Shown: positions 39,636 through 48,986 of the stretch, in pieces
Numbering within the stretch: the first letter of the stretch is position 1
Layout of the letters: every line of letters starts with the position of its first letter
Assembly: GCF_007859675.1 (NCBI RefSeq)
Contig: NZ_CP042305.1
Coordinates: forward strand, 3,224,001-3,288,000
DNA from: Humibacter ginsenosidimutans
GTDB taxonomy: Bacteria; Actinomycetota; Actinomycetes; Actinomycetales; Microbacteriaceae
Direction: 5' to 3'
Length of the DNA stretch: 64,000 bases
Translations under genes and position numbers: made by a program
Notes under the pieces: generated by a model
The model's database searches: none
The model's input: the letters and a program-made list of their open reading frames with translations, nothing else
What the model was told of the DNA's origin: nothing

Positions 39636-41909
39636 ATGGTGGCGGTCAGATTGGACGAAGTACGACTGCTTCCCCAACTTGCGGAAATCGACGACCCCAG
39701 AAGTGAATGGATCGGGAGCAAGGCGGCGAATCTGAGCCGCGCGGTGGCGCGCGGTTTCCGTGTGCCGGACGGGTTCGTGGTCATCCCGACGGCGTTGCGG
39801 ACCCTTGGCGAAGAGGCGGACGAGGCGCTCGGTCGTGCTGCGGATCGGATCGGGCCCGGCCCCTTCGCCGTTCGCTCCTCCGCCATTGCCGAGGACCTTG
39901 CGGATGCTTCCTATGCCGGTCTCTACGAGACGGTCCTGAACGTCGAGCGAGGGGGCCTTGCGGAGGCCATCCGTCACGTCATTGCCTCGGGGCTGGATGC
40001 GCGGGTGACCGCATATCACGGAACACAGTCCACCCTGGTGCCGGACCTGGACTCTGCCGGTGTGCCGGTGCTCGTCCAGCAGATGGTCCACCCGATGTCC
40101 GCCGGAGTGGCGTTCACGGCGAACCCGTTGACCGGACGCCGGGACGAGACCGTCGTGACCGCCGTTGCCGGGCTCGCCGAACCGCTGGTGTCCGGTGAGG
40201 CGGTGGGTGAGGAATGGGTGGTCCGCGAGGGCAGGGCCAGCCGCACGCGCGCTGGGGACGGCGCGCTTGAAACCGGGCAGGCGGAGGCTATCGCGACGCT
40301 CGCCCGTCGGGTAGAAGCTGAGTTCGGGTCGCCGCAGGACATTGAGTGGGCTATCGACGCTGACGGGACCCTGTTCCTGACCCAAGCACGGCCGATGACC
40401 GCTGTTGTCGACGCCGTCGAATGGGTCCCGCCGGGGCCCGGCTTGTGGGCACGCAATTTCCGGATCGGCGAGTGGTTACCGGAGGCGATGACACCGCTGT
40501 TCGCGGACTGGATCATCCCCCAACTGGAATCGGGGTATCTGAACGGGATGTGGAAGTCTGCCCGGGTGCAGGTACCCTTCCGCTACGCCACGGTCAACGG
40601 CTGGTACTACAACGCAACGCCGATCCCATCGCCGCGAACATTGTGGCGGGTAATGGTCGAAAGTCGTGGTCGGGCACCGTGGTTCCTCTACAACGTGCTC
40701 GCCCGCGTGTCCCGCAACCCCGTGGCTGCCGACCGTTCGGCCATCCATCGACTCGAAATGGAATGGCGAGACGATACCCTTCCCACCTACCGACGGCTTG
40801 TCAGCGCCGCCGAGACAGAAGTCGACGCTGCCGGCATTGAACGCCTGGTGGAGATCGTGAACGACATTTCCTCAGTCGCCGGCTCCTACTTGTGGTTCCT
40901 CGCGGTCGTCGGCGGTTCGGCATGGAAGATGGAGGGCGCCCTGGCCAAGTTTTGGGCTGGGCACCTGGCCGCACGCCTCACCTCCACGGCCGTCGGCGCG
41001 GCCGGTCACCAGGTGCTGTTACGAGGGCTCTCCGATGCTCCACCAAAGCTCCCGGGCCACGCTGTCTTCTCGCTCGACTGGTACTTCCCGACGGCCGGCG
41101 AGAACAACGCCGACCCTGCAACCGTTTCGTCGACGGCGACTGTGGATCAGGCCAGGACGTCCACCCTGGTCTCCGAACGGCAGACCGCCGAAGAGACCTG
41201 CCGACAGGCGCTGGCAAACAACGGCAGGCTGCTCAACAAGTTCAACGACCTGTTGGCGGTCAATCAACGATTCGCCGCCCTCCGCGAAGAACAGGCCCGC
41301 GACCTGACGCTCGGCTGGCCGGTCCTGCGCCAGTGCGCTCATCGCCTCGGCACGCTGCTACGACGCGCCGGGATGATCGGCGACGCCGATGACATCTTTT
41401 TCCTCACCCTCTCCGAGATCCGCGCCACCCCAGAGGGCCTCGCTGCGACTGTGCAGGAGCGGAGAAGGCTCTGGGGCAGGCAACGCCGGCTGCCTGCCCC
41501 GCTCACCCTCGGTGAGCCTCCTCGCCTGATCGGCGACCCGATCGCGCACGCCGTCACGACAGCCCGCACCGGGCACCAGACGCCCGAAGGCGCGATCCTC
41601 GGTCACCCGGCCAGCATCGGCCGAGCAACAGGCCGGGTGCGGGTGGTCTACAGCCCCGCCGATTTCGCCAGCTTCAGGCAAGGTGAGATCCTCGTCGCCA
41701 AGGCCACCGCCCCCGCCTGGACACCACTGTTTGCCCGAGCGGCTGGCGTCATAACCGACGGCGGAACCCTCGCCGCACACGCCTCCCTCATCGCCCGCGA
41801 ATACGGCATCCCCGCCGTCGTCGGAACCGGCAATGCGACCACACAGCTAAGCACCGGCCAGCTGGTGACCCTCGACGGTGCCGCCGGGACCGTCGTGCCC
41901 CACCCGTAA
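39636..41909 (+). CDS. PEP-synthase/rifampin phosphotransferase-like enzyme
   Basis: This 757-residue protein has an N-terminal ATP-grasp domain (about 1-260: WIGSKAANLSRAVARGFRVP, FAVRSSAIAEDLADASYAGL, FLTQARPM). A middle domain of about 330 residues begins ARNFRIGEWLPEAMTPLFAD, and the C-terminal swivelling domain has the phosphorylated His (VITDGGTLAAHASLIAREYG). This order matches rifampin phosphotransferase rather than PEP synthase, which lacks the middle domain. The substrate may be rifampicin or another small molecule. Expression is probably under PadR. Confidence 0.8.
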   Translation: MVAVRLDEVRLLPQLAEIDDPRSEWIGSKAANLSRAVARGFRVPDGFVVIPTALRTLGEEADEALGRAADRIGPGPFAVRSSAIAEDLADASYAGLYETVLNVERGGLAEAIRHVIASGLDARVTAYHGTQSTLVPDLDSAGVPVLVQQMVHPMSAGVAFTANPLTGRRDETVVTAVAGLAEPLVSGEAVGEEWVVREGRASRTRAGDGALETGQAEAIATLARRVEAEFGSPQDIEWAIDADGTLFLTQARPMTAVVDAVEWVPPGPGLWARNFRIGEWLPEAMTPLFADWIIPQLESGYLNGMWKSARVQVPFRYATVNGWYYNATPIPSPRTLWRVMVESRGRAPWFLYNVLARVSRNPVAADRSAIHRLEMEWRDDTLPTYRRLVSAAETEVDAAGIERLVEIVNDISSVAGSYLWFLAVVGGSAWKMEGALAKFWAGHLAARLTSTAVGAAGHQVLLRGLSDAPPKLPGHAVFSLDWYFPTAGENNADPATVSSTATVDQARTSTLVSERQTAEETCRQALANNGRLLNKFNDLLAVNQRFAALREEQARDLTLGWPVLRQCAHRLGTLLRRAGMIGDADDIFFLTLSEIRATPEGLAATVQERRRLWGRQRRLPAPLTLGEPPRLIGDPIAHAVTTARTGHQTPEGAILGHPASIGRATGRVRVVYSPADFASFRQGEILVAKATAPAWTPLFARAAGVITDGGTLAAHASLIAREYGIPAVVGTGNATTQLSTGQLVTLDGAAGTVVPHP

Positions 41910-42053
41910 GCCTGAATTTCGTCAAAAGCCGGACGCGGCGTGCCACTCGCAGTCGACCGATCTGCGAAGCGCGAGAGGCGACGTCGACGCAGTAAGAGCC
42001 GCAGCGGCGCCCACGATATGGCGGCGTCGCGGTCGCCGGTGGAGAATAAGGGC

Positions 42054-42359
42054 ATGAAGATCGAAGTTCTTCATATCGATGAGTGCCCGAACTGGGAGCA
42101 TGCCGGTGATCGGATTCGTGAGGCGCTGGCGCAGCTCGGTGACACCGCTTCTGTGGTGGAGAATCGGCTCCTTCGTACTTCCGAGGATGCGGCTGCGGTG
42201 CCGTTTTCTGGGTCACCCACGATCCTGGTCGACGGCGAAGATCTCTTCCCCACCAGTCGACGAACCTCGGACCTGGCCTGCCGGATCTACGCCACTCCTG
42301 ATGGGCTGGCCGGGGTACCCACGGTTGAACAAATCGTGGAGGCGATTCGCGTCCGATGA
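42054..42359 (+). CDS. Thioredoxin-fold small protein (mercury/alkylmercury-operon type)
   Basis: This 101-residue protein starts MKIEVLHIDECPNWEHAGDR, with one N-terminal Cys in a thioredoxin-like fold, and ends GSPTILVDGEDLF. The same family is often linked to mercury resistance or selenoprotein-like genes. The second catalytic Cys of CxxC is absent (ECPNW). It overlaps the zinc-ribbon microprotein by 4 nt. Confidence 0.75.
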   Translation: MKIEVLHIDECPNWEHAGDRIREALAQLGDTASVVENRLLRTSEDAAAVPFSGSPTILVDGEDLFPTSRRTSDLACRIYATPDGLAGVPTVEQIVEAIRVR

Positions 42360-42508
42360 ACGAGGACCTGGTGATGTGCTCGTGCTGTGGCCGAGACCTG
42401 CCGCGAAGCAAGGTTCACGAGCTTGACGGTGGACGATCGCGCATCTGCCGCCGCTGCGGCTTGTGGGTGGCGTTGTGGTGGCGCGGTGATCACCGCACAA
42501 CAGGCTGA
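42356..42508 (+). CDS. 50-residue zinc-ribbon microprotein
   Basis: The ATG at 42356 overlaps the previous stop (ATGA). The product begins MNEDLVMCSCCGRDLPRSKV and ends WWRGDHRTTG. Five cysteines (8, 10, 11, 31, 34) form a ribbon with CSCC and CRRC knuckles. The 3' end overlaps the convergent CDF-like gene by 19 nt. Translational coupling argues for a real gene; the metal is probably Zn. Confidence 0.65.
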   Translation: MNEDLVMCSCCGRDLPRSKVHELDGGRSRICRRCGLWVALWWRGDHRTTG

Positions 42509-43179
42509 ATCGGGCCCCTCCCGGGGCTACTTTGCTCCCCGGTGAAGGCGGAGACGGGAACGGTGCAGGTATCGCCTTTCCACGCTTCTACACCTTCGCG
42601 CACGGCGAAGCCGACAACAACCAGGGCGGCGACCGGATCGGCCCATCTCCACCCGAAGAGGGCGTTGAGCAGAAGGCCGAGCAGGACGGCCGCGGAGAGA
42701 TAGGAGCAGATCAGGGTCTGTTTGGAGTCGGCGACCGCGGACGCAGATCCGAGCTCCCGTCCCGCGCGGCGTTCGGCAAAGCTGAGGAACGGCATGATCG
42801 CGAGGCTTAGTGCGGTCAGGATGATCCCGATCAGACTGTGTTCGGCGGTGATGATTCCTAGCAGCGCGAGTGCGGCGTCGATCGTGACGTAGACGGCGAG
42901 TGCGAAGAACGCCAGTGCGATCAGTCGCAGGGCGGTCTTCTCTCGCGTTTCCGGGTCCGGCGCGGCGAACTGCCACGCGATGACGGCTGCAGAGAGGACC
43001 TCCACAATGGAGTCCAGCCCGAATCCGACTAGAGCCGCCGAGGACGCGCCGGCACCGACCGTGATCGCAATGATCGCTTCGATCGCGTTGTACGTGATGG
43101 TGACGGCGACGATCCATCGGATCCGGCGACGAAGCACGACGGTCCGTGCCTCAGTAGTGGTGTCGGTGTGGTTGGTCAT
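42490..43179 (-). CDS. CDF-superfamily cation transporter, short form
   Basis: This 229-residue protein has five to six helices. Metal-site-like motifs are ALVGFGLDSIVEVLSAAVIA and ADSKQTLICSYLSA. No C-terminal cytoplasmic domain is present. It overlaps the upstream CzcD-type gene by 4 nt (start 43179), so both are expressed with the ArsR/SmtB regulator. It is likely a Zn/Cd/Co export partner. Confidence 0.85.
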   Translation of the reverse strand: MTNHTDTTTEARTVVLRRRIRWIVAVTITYNAIEAIIAITVGAGASSAALVGFGLDSIVEVLSAAVIAWQFAAPDPETREKTALRLIALAFFALAVYVTIDAALALLGIITAEHSLIGIILTALSLAIMPFLSFAERRAGRELGSASAVADSKQTLICSYLSAAVLLGLLLNALFGWRWADPVAALVVVGFAVREGVEAWKGDTCTVPVSAFTGEQSSPGRGPIQPVVR

Positions 43180-44114
43180 CGGTGGTCGGCTCCGTGTTCG
43201 TGAGCGGTATGGTCGGCCGGCTCGAACTGGAACGTGCTGTGTTCCACATCGAAATGCCCGGCCAGGCACTCCTGCAATTCGTCGAGCACCTTCGGCGCGT
43301 GTCCGTCGTAGAAGCAGTCGTCGGAGAGGATGACATGGGCCGAGAGGGCGGGAAGGTCTGAGGTCACGGTCCACAGATGCAGATCGTGAACATCCACCAC
43401 ATGCTCCGGCCGCATCAGATGCGCACGGATCTCGCTCAGGTCGACGCCCTCGGGAACGCCTTCCAGCAGAATGCGTCCGGAGTCGCGCAGGAGGCCCCAT
43501 GCCGCACGCAGCATGAGCACGACAACGATCAAAGACGCGATCGCATCTGCGCGCGTAAATTCGGTGAAGAGGATCACGAATCCCGCGATGACGGTGGCGA
43601 TGAAGCCGTAGAGATCGGTGAGGATGTGCTGGAACGAGCCTTCGATATTCAGGCTGCTCCGGTTCGCTTTGGCCAGCACCCACACGGTGACCAGGTTCAC
43701 CGCGACACCGAGCAGGGCCACGATCAGCACAGGGCCGCCCTCCACCGGCGGTGGTTGAAACAACCGGCGGATCGCCTCGATCGCCACCACGGCGCTGATC
43801 ACGACCAGGGTGATGCCGTTCACGGCGGCCGAGAGGATCTCCGCGCGTTTGAACCCGAAGGTCCAGTTCGCGCTGGTCGGCCGCGCCGCCAGTCGTATCG
43901 CGATCAGCGAGCCGGCGATCGCCGCAGCGTCAGTGAGCATGTGTCCGGCATCGGAGAGTAGCGCCAGCGAGCCGGCGATGATCGCGACGACGACCTCGAC
44001 GATCATGAAGCTCACGATCAACGCCAGCGCGATGACAAGAAGCTGGGAATCCGCACCCGGCGCGGCCCCGTGCGAATGCTGGTGTGGCTTGCCCGGTTGC
44101 GTCTGTGCCCTCAC
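43176..44114 (-). CDS. CzcD-type cation diffusion facilitator
   Basis: This 312-residue zinc/cadmium/cobalt exporter has six helices and the CDF metal site LLSDAGHMLTDAAAIAGSLI (HxxxD) and FQHILTDLYGFIA. The C-terminal cytoplasmic domain includes HDLHLWTVTSDLPALSAHV. Both termini are His-rich. The start overlaps the regulator's stop. It is in an operon arsR/smtB - czcD - short CDF. Confidence 0.95.
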   Translation of the reverse strand: MRAQTQPGKPHQHSHGAAPGADSQLLVIALALIVSFMIVEVVVAIIAGSLALLSDAGHMLTDAAAIAGSLIAIRLAARPTSANWTFGFKRAEILSAAVNGITLVVISAVVAIEAIRRLFQPPPVEGGPVLIVALLGVAVNLVTVWVLAKANRSSLNIEGSFQHILTDLYGFIATVIAGFVILFTEFTRADAIASLIVVVLMLRAAWGLLRDSGRILLEGVPEGVDLSEIRAHLMRPEHVVDVHDLHLWTVTSDLPALSAHVILSDDCFYDGHAPKVLDELQECLAGHFDVEHSTFQFEPADHTAHEHGADHR

Positions 44115-44533
44115 GCGTCCGCCTGCTCACCGCGCTCCGGGTGGATTGCCACCGTGTGACCGGTGTGCGTGAGCCCGAGGTCGAGAAGCATGCGAACGTG
44201 CGCGTCATCCAGACGGTAGTAGGCCATCCGTCCCCGCCGCGATACGGACACCACACGGTGCGCACGCAACAGGCGCAGCGCATGGCTGACCGAGCTCTCA
44301 CTCATCGTCGTGGTCGCGGCAAGATCGCACACGCACATCTCGCCACCGCTCAGCAGCGACATCAGGATGCGCAGCCTGCCGGGGTCGCCGAGCAGAGAGA
44401 AGACATCCGCCAAGTCCGTCACGGTGTCCGTGGAAGGAAGCGCCTCGGCCACCCAGGACACCTTCCCCGGGTCGACAAGCTTCAGGTCGCACTCATCTAC
44501 CTGCTCACCGGTTGCTTCCACCGCGGTCTCCAC
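44111..44533 (-). CDS. ArsR/SmtB-family metal-sensing repressor
   Basis: This 140-residue winged-helix protein has LLGDPGRLRILMSLLSGGEM with MCVCDLAATTTMSESSVSHA (recognition helix). The C-terminal part DDAHVRMLLDLGLTHTGHTV is the alpha-5 metal site of SmtB/CzrA-type Zn sensors, and CVC in helix 3 allows Cd/Pb/As sensing. The start codon is GTG at 44533. It controls the CDF operon, and operator-like dyads lie upstream. Confidence 0.93.
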   Translation of the reverse strand: METAVEATGEQVDECDLKLVDPGKVSWVAEALPSTDTVTDLADVFSLLGDPGRLRILMSLLSGGEMCVCDLAATTTMSESSVSHALRLLRAHRVVSVSRRGRMAYYRLDDAHVRMLLDLGLTHTGHTVAIHPERGEQADA

Positions 44534-44540
44534 ATCTGAT

Positions 44541-44560
44541 TAAACGTTCATATAACGATA
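44541..44560. promoter_or_regulatory. ArsR/SmtB-type operator candidate
   Basis: TAAACGTTCATATAACGATA holds the dyad CGTT-CATAT-AACG 8 nt before the regulator start. AT-rich, TTCATATAA-type sites are usual for this family. Confidence 0.5.
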
Positions 44561-44716
44561 CCAGCCGGAACGACTGGAACCTCGACGCTGACGAGCTGGG
44601 GCCGCGGGGGGGAGGGTGAACGAGTGGCGTGTCTCTCCGAAATTGTGGATGAGCGTGCATGCAGGCGTCGGCGGGCGTGATCGATCGACGCACCGAAGAC
44701 CGTGAGGCGCGGGAGC

Positions 44717-44983
44717 CTAGTCGAAGAGTTCGCCAAGCCAGCCGCCTCGACGGCGCTTGCCGTAGTTTTCACGACTGCCCCCGTGATGATCGCCACCGCG
44801 GTATCCGTCGTCATAACGGGGCTGCTGCACCGTGCGCGCGGGGTACGCGGAGTCGGCTCGCTCGAGAATCTTGTCGAGTTCGCCACGGTCCAGCCAGACG
44901 CCGCGGCACTGAGGGCAATAGTCGATTTCGATGCCGTTACGCTCGGACAGCGCCAGCGGAGTTCCATCGATCGGGCAGTTCAT
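44717..44983 (-). CDS. TFIIB-type zinc-ribbon protein
   Basis: This 88-residue protein has CPIDGTPLALSERNGIEIDY then CPQCRGVWLDRGELDKILER, the zf-TFIIB signature, followed by a Gly/Tyr/His-rich tail (GYRGGDHHGGSRENYGKRRR). Of three in-frame starts (44989 GTG, 44986 ATG, 44983 ATG), 44983 gives the best spacing from GGAGG. A metal-response-like operator is upstream. The cellular role is unknown. Confidence 0.85.
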   Translation of the reverse strand: MNCPIDGTPLALSERNGIEIDYCPQCRGVWLDRGELDKILERADSAYPARTVQQPRYDDGYRGGDHHGGSRENYGKRRRGGWLGELFD

Positions 44984-45033
44984 CATCACCTCCCGGCGTT
45001 GCCTCGCGGAAAAGACAACGCCTTCACGTTCAA

Positions 45034-45053
45034 TGAATAATTGTTCATATGAA
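45034..45053. promoter_or_regulatory. ArsR/SmtB-type operator candidate upstream of zinc-ribbon gene
   Basis: TGAATAATTGTTCA (45034-45047) and the overlapping palindrome TTCATATGAA (45044-45053) resemble SmtB/CzrA boxes. They lie about 50 nt upstream of the zinc-ribbon start. The regulator at 44111 is a candidate for binding here too. Confidence 0.5.
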
Positions 45054-45091
45054 CCTGAAATTGATCCGGGAAGTCAAGGCCGATCTGCCAC

Positions 45092-45820
45092 CTATGACCG
45101 CAGCGTGGGAGGTGCGGGTTCCCGGAGGAGTGGGATTCGTGGCATGAGCCAGTCGGCCCAGATGAGCCGCGCTGCGGGGGCTACGGCCAGCGACCAGAGG
45201 ATGGAGGCGAGAACGTCGGTCGGGTAGTGCACGGCGTCGATCGAGAGCGACACGGCGACCACGATGACGAGGATGGCTCCGAGCACGGCGCCGAGTGGCA
45301 GCCATCGTGTGCCGCGGAGCACGAAGATCACGGCGACGACGAATGCGGTGACGAACGCGGTGTGCCCGCTGGGGTGGGACGGGTCGACCTGGACGGGGTA
45401 GAACGGGTGCGTCATCAGGTGTATGTCGGGTCGGGGCCGGTGCACTGCGAGCTTGATCAGGTCGGACGGGATCCACGTTGCGGCGACAACCCCGGCGAAC
45501 GCTGCCGCGACGCGGAGTTGCCTGCTGAGTGCCCAGATCACGCCGGTGGCTACGACGGTGATGAGTATCGCGGGGATCGGGCTGAACAGTTGGTAGACGA
45601 CGTTGGTCAGGCGGGCCATGGACCCGGCGTGCGATATGTTCAGCGCCTTTGACAGTGCCAGGTCGATCGGATGGGAGGTCAGCACGAATCCGATGCCGGT
45701 GAGGACGACGATCGTTATCGCTGCTGTGACCAGGATGGCCACCGGATGTTGCGAAGGGCGCAGGATTCCGTTCACTTGGGTGCGGGCATGGCTCGTCACC
45801 GTGGGGGCGGGAGTGGACAT
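45092..45820 (-). CDS. PAP2-superfamily phosphatase
   Basis: This 242-residue protein has six helices and the PAP2 motifs KLAVHRPRPDIH, PSHPSGHTAF and SIDAVHYPTDVLAS. It could dephosphorylate undecaprenyl pyrophosphate or another lipid phosphate at the membrane. It is followed on the same strand by the zinc-ribbon gene, and lies back to back with the copZ operon. Confidence 0.92.
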   Translation of the reverse strand: MSTPAPTVTSHARTQVNGILRPSQHPVAILVTAAITIVVLTGIGFVLTSHPIDLALSKALNISHAGSMARLTNVVYQLFSPIPAILITVVATGVIWALSRQLRVAAAFAGVVAATWIPSDLIKLAVHRPRPDIHLMTHPFYPVQVDPSHPSGHTAFVTAFVVAVIFVLRGTRWLPLGAVLGAILVIVVAVSLSIDAVHYPTDVLASILWSLAVAPAARLIWADWLMPRIPLLREPAPPTLRS

Positions 45821-46035
45821 AGCGATATTGTCGGGCGCTGCCTGCCAAGAATCGCCGAAGAAGACGGCGCAGGGCCACCCCTAGGATGCTGCCGAGTACG
45901 GTCAGGGCGAGCACGCCGAACGAGTAGTCGCAGACAGTGTTCGCGGTACCCATCGGGTCGATCACCACTACGAATCCTGCAATGCAGTCGTTTCTGCATG
46001 GGTCGTCGGTTCACCGGATCTTCAACTCCCACGGA

Positions 46036-46084
46036 ATACCGCCAGGAGGTATCGTGTTCCATAACACATACCCCCTACCCGTAT
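46036..46084. promoter_or_regulatory. Two CsoR-like copper operators before copZ
   Basis: ATACCGCCAGGAGGTAT (46036-46052) and ATACCCCCTACCCGTAT (46068-46084, one arm mismatch) are both 5-7-5 dyads. Their centres are 32 bp apart, about three helical turns, and the second ends 10 nt before the copZ ATG. This is the expected location for Cu(I)-relieved repression. Confidence 0.65.
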
Positions 46085-46094
46085 GGAGGAGCGA

Positions 46095-46304
46095 ATGTCG
46101 ACGACGGAATACGCCGTGACCGGGATGACGTGCACACACTGTGAGATGTCGGTGCGCGAAGAGGTCGAGCAGATCCCTGGCGTGGAGCAGATCGAGGTGT
46201 CGGCTGCGACCGGCCGGCTCGTGGTGACCGGCGCGGATGCGATCGACGATGCCCAGGTTCTGGGCGCGGTCGAGGAGGCCGGTTATACCGCGGTGCGCGT
46301 CTGA
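46095..46304 (+). CDS. copZ: Copper chaperone CopZ (HMA domain)
   Basis: This 69-residue protein is a single heavy-metal-associated domain with the Cu(I) motif GMTCTHCEMSV. It passes copper to CopA or a regulator. The start at 46095 has GGAGGAGCG upstream. It is the first gene of copZ-copA-YHS under CsoR-like boxes. Confidence 0.95.
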   Translation: MSTTEYAVTGMTCTHCEMSVREEVEQIPGVEQIEVSAATGRLVVTGADAIDDAQVLGAVEEAGYTAVRV

Positions 46305-46362
46305 TCTGCGCGAAACAGCTCAATGGCCGTCATGAGACGGCACGGTAGTCCAGGAGGAGTTC

Positions 46363-48672
46363 ATGACGACGTCCGACGTTCACCCGGCGGTGCCCGGTTC
46401 GAGCATCGAGCTCGAGATCGGCGGCATGACGTGTGCGTCGTGTGCGATGCGCATCGAGAGGAAGCTGAACAAGCTCGATGGCGTGGTGGCGACGGTGAAC
46501 TACGCGACCGAGAAGGCGCGCGTGAACGTACCGCAGGGCTTCGATCCAAGCGCGCTGATCGGGGAGATCGAGAAGACCGGGTACACGGCGACGCTCCCGG
46601 TGGCCGAGCCGACCGAAGACGCCGAAGAGGCACCGGATGCAGAACTGGTCTCGCTGCGGCAGCGCCTGATCGGCAGCATCGTGCTGGCCGTACCGGTGAT
46701 CGCACTGGCGATGATTCCGGCGCTGCAGTTCACGTACTGGCAGTGGCTGTCGCTGACCCTGGCCGCGCCGGTCATCGTCTGGGCGGCGTGGCCGTTCCAC
46801 AAGGCAGCGCTGACCAACCTGCGGCACGGTGCGGCCACGATGGACACGCTGGTGTCGGTCGGCACGATCGCGGCTTTCGTCTGGTCTTTGTATGCGCTGT
46901 TCTTCGGAACGGCCGGGATGCCTGGGATGCGGCACGGTTTCGACTTCTCGGCCGCGCCCACCAGCGGGGCGGGGAACATCTACCTGGAGGTCGCTTCCGG
47001 CGTCACGATGTTCGTGCTGGCGGGACGCTACTTCGAGAGGCGCTCGAAGCGTCGAGCCGGCGCTGCCCTGCGGGCGCTGCTGGAGCTCGGTGCGAAGGAC
47101 GTCTCGGTTCTCCGCGCGGGGGTCGAGACCCGCATCCCGATCGGACAGTTGGCTGCGGGCGATGAATTCGTCGTGCGGCCGGGTGAGAAGATCGCCGCGG
47201 ACGGCGTCGTCGTCGATGGCACGAGCGCTGTGGACGCGTCGATGCTCACGGGCGAGTCGATTCCGGTCGAGGTCGCTGTCGCTGACCCCGTTGTGGGCGG
47301 GACGGTGAACGTCGGCGGCCGCCTGACCGTGCGAGCGACCAAGGTGGGCTCGGATACGCAGTTGGCCCAGATGGCCAAGCTCGTGGAGGATGCCCAGTCC
47401 GGCAAAGCCGAGGTGCAGCGCCTGGCCGACAAGATCTCCGGCATTTTCGTGCCCATCGTGATCAGTGTCGCCATCGTCACGCTCGGCGCCTGGCTGCTCG
47501 CCGCGTTCCCCGCGGAGATGGCGTTCACAGCGGCCGTGGCGGTGCTCATCATCGCCTGCCCGTGTGCACTCGGACTGGCCACCCCGACCGCGCTACTGGT
47601 CGGCACGGGGCGCGGCGCGCAGCTCGGCATCCTGATCAAGGGCCCTGAGGTGCTGGAATCCACCCGCAAGGTGGACACGATCGTGCTCGACAAGACCGGC
47701 ACCGTCACAACCGGGAAGATGACGCTGCTGGGCATCCACCCAGCGGAAGGCGTCGACGAACGGGAGCTGCTCAGAATCGCCGGGGCTGTCGAGGATGGCT
47801 CCGAGCACCCGATCGCGCAGGCGATCGCGAAGGGTGCGACGCAACGCGTCGGAGCACTTCCCGCACCTGAGTCGTTCGTGAACATCGAAGGACGTGGCGT
47901 GCAGGGCATCGTCGACGGGCACCTCGTGCTTGTCGGCCGTGCCACGCTGCTGATCGAATGGTCGATCTCAGAGGACCCGGCACTGCTGGCAGCGAAGTCG
48001 GAGGCCGAAGCCGCAGGTCAAACAGCGGTCGTGGTGGCCTGGGACGGCAAGGCACGAGGCGTGCTGGTCGTGGCGGATGCCGTGAAGAACACCAGTGCGG
48101 AAGCAATCGCCCAGCTCAAGGCCCTAGGGCTGACCCCGGTGCTTCTCACCGGCGACAATTCGACGGTGGCCCACCACGTCGCGCAGCAGGTCGGCATCGA
48201 CCAAGTCATTGCGGAGGTACTGCCCCAGGACAAGGTCGAGGTCATCACCAGGCTGCAAGCCGACGCCCGGGTCGTGGCGATGGTCGGCGACGGAGTGAAC
48301 GATGCTGCGGCCCTCGCGCAGGCCGACCTGGGGCTCGCGATGGGCACCGGCACCGATGTCGCCATCGAAGCGGCAGACCTCACCCTGGTACGAGGTGACC
48401 TGCGCTCGGCAGCCGATGCGATCCGGCTCGCCCGGCGCACCCTGGGCACGATCAAGGGCAACCTGTTCTGGGCGTTCGCGTACAACATCGCCGCCATCCC
48501 ACTCGCCGCGTTCGGGCTGCTGAACCCGATGTTCGCCGGTGCCGCGATGGCATTCTCCAGCATCTTCGTGGTCAGCAACAGCCTCCGGCTACGCCGATTC
48601 CGATCCCACGCGACCGCCGCTGACGCGCTCGGCAGCCGCACGACCGCATCCCGAACTCTTCAGAACGCCTGA
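46363..48672 (+). CDS. copA: Copper-translocating P1B-type ATPase CopA
   Basis: This 769-residue pump has an N-terminal HMA domain ([16 protein letters not shown]), eight helices, the actuator TGES (in [12 protein letters not shown]), the metal-site helix [17 protein letters not shown], the phosphorylation site [11 protein letters not shown], the HP loop [12 protein letters not shown] and [23 protein letters not shown] with an HMA domain indicates Cu(I)/Ag(I) export. It follows copZ with a 58-nt gap. Confidence 0.98.
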   Translation: MTTSDVHPAVPGSSIELEIGGMTCASCAMRIERKLNKLDGVVATVNYATEKARVNVPQGFDPSALIGEIEKTGYTATLPVAEPTEDAEEAPDAELVSLRQRLIGSIVLAVPVIALAMIPALQFTYWQWLSLTLAAPVIVWAAWPFHKAALTNLRHGAATMDTLVSVGTIAAFVWSLYALFFGTAGMPGMRHGFDFSAAPTSGAGNIYLEVASGVTMFVLAGRYFERRSKRRAGAALRALLELGAKDVSVLRAGVETRIPIGQLAAGDEFVVRPGEKIAADGVVVDGTSAVDASMLTGESIPVEVAVADPVVGGTVNVGGRLTVRATKVGSDTQLAQMAKLVEDAQSGKAEVQRLADKISGIFVPIVISVAIVTLGAWLLAAFPAEMAFTAAVAVLIIACPCALGLATPTALLVGTGRGAQLGILIKGPEVLESTRKVDTIVLDKTGTVTTGKMTLLGIHPAEGVDERELLRIAGAVEDGSEHPIAQAIAKGATQRVGALPAPESFVNIEGRGVQGIVDGHLVLVGRATLLIEWSISEDPALLAAKSEAEAAGQTAVVVAWDGKARGVLVVADAVKNTSAEAIAQLKALGLTPVLLTGDNSTVAHHVAQQVGIDQVIAEVLPQDKVEVITRLQADARVVAMVGDGVNDAAALAQADLGLAMGTGTDVAIEAADLTLVRGDLRSAADAIRLARRTLGTIKGNLFWAFAYNIAAIPLAAFGLLNPMFAGAAMAFSSIFVVSNSLRLRRFRSHATAADALGSRTTASRTLQNA

Positions 48673-48705
48673 CACCAGCCAGACCCCCCAGTAAGGAGAA
48701 CCCCC

Positions 48706-48972
48706 ATGACCGACCACCACCACGCCCACGGTTCGCACGACCACGGTTCGCACGGCCACCAGCACACTCAGCCCGCCGACGAGAAGACGCTGCTCGGGCC
48801 ATCGAACGCGGAACTCGCCGAGTGCCCGGTGATGAAGGGAAGCATCGTCGTCAAGACCGAGGCGGAGGCTGCCGGCCTCTACCGCGACTACGAGGGGACC
48901 CGCTACTGGTTCTGCTGCGCCGGATGCCTCCCCGACTTCGACGCCGACCCCGCGAGGTACGCAGCCGCGTAG
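48706..48972 (+). CDS. His-rich YHS/TRASH-domain metal-binding protein
   Basis: This 88-residue protein has a His-rich N-terminus (TDHHHAHGSHDHGSHGHQHT) and a YHS domain: AECPVMKGSIVVKTEAEAAG, then RYWFCCAGCLPDFDADP. The cysteines (CPV, CCAGC) bind metal. It is the third gene of the copper operon and ends 14 nt before the convergent nuoN stop. Confidence 0.88.
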   Translation: MTDHHHAHGSHDHGSHGHQHTQPADEKTLLGPSNAELAECPVMKGSIVVKTEAEAAGLYRDYEGTRYWFCCAGCLPDFDADPARYAAA

Positions 48973-48986
48973 GTTCTGCGCATCCG

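Noticed and set aside
45821..45968. Short frame on the minus strand with one hydrophobic segment (VLALTVLGSILGVALRR) before the PAP2 gene
   Set aside because: It has no stop before running through the PAP2 gene in another frame and then becomes Arg/Pro/His-rich antisense-like sequence, so it is not a convincing gene.
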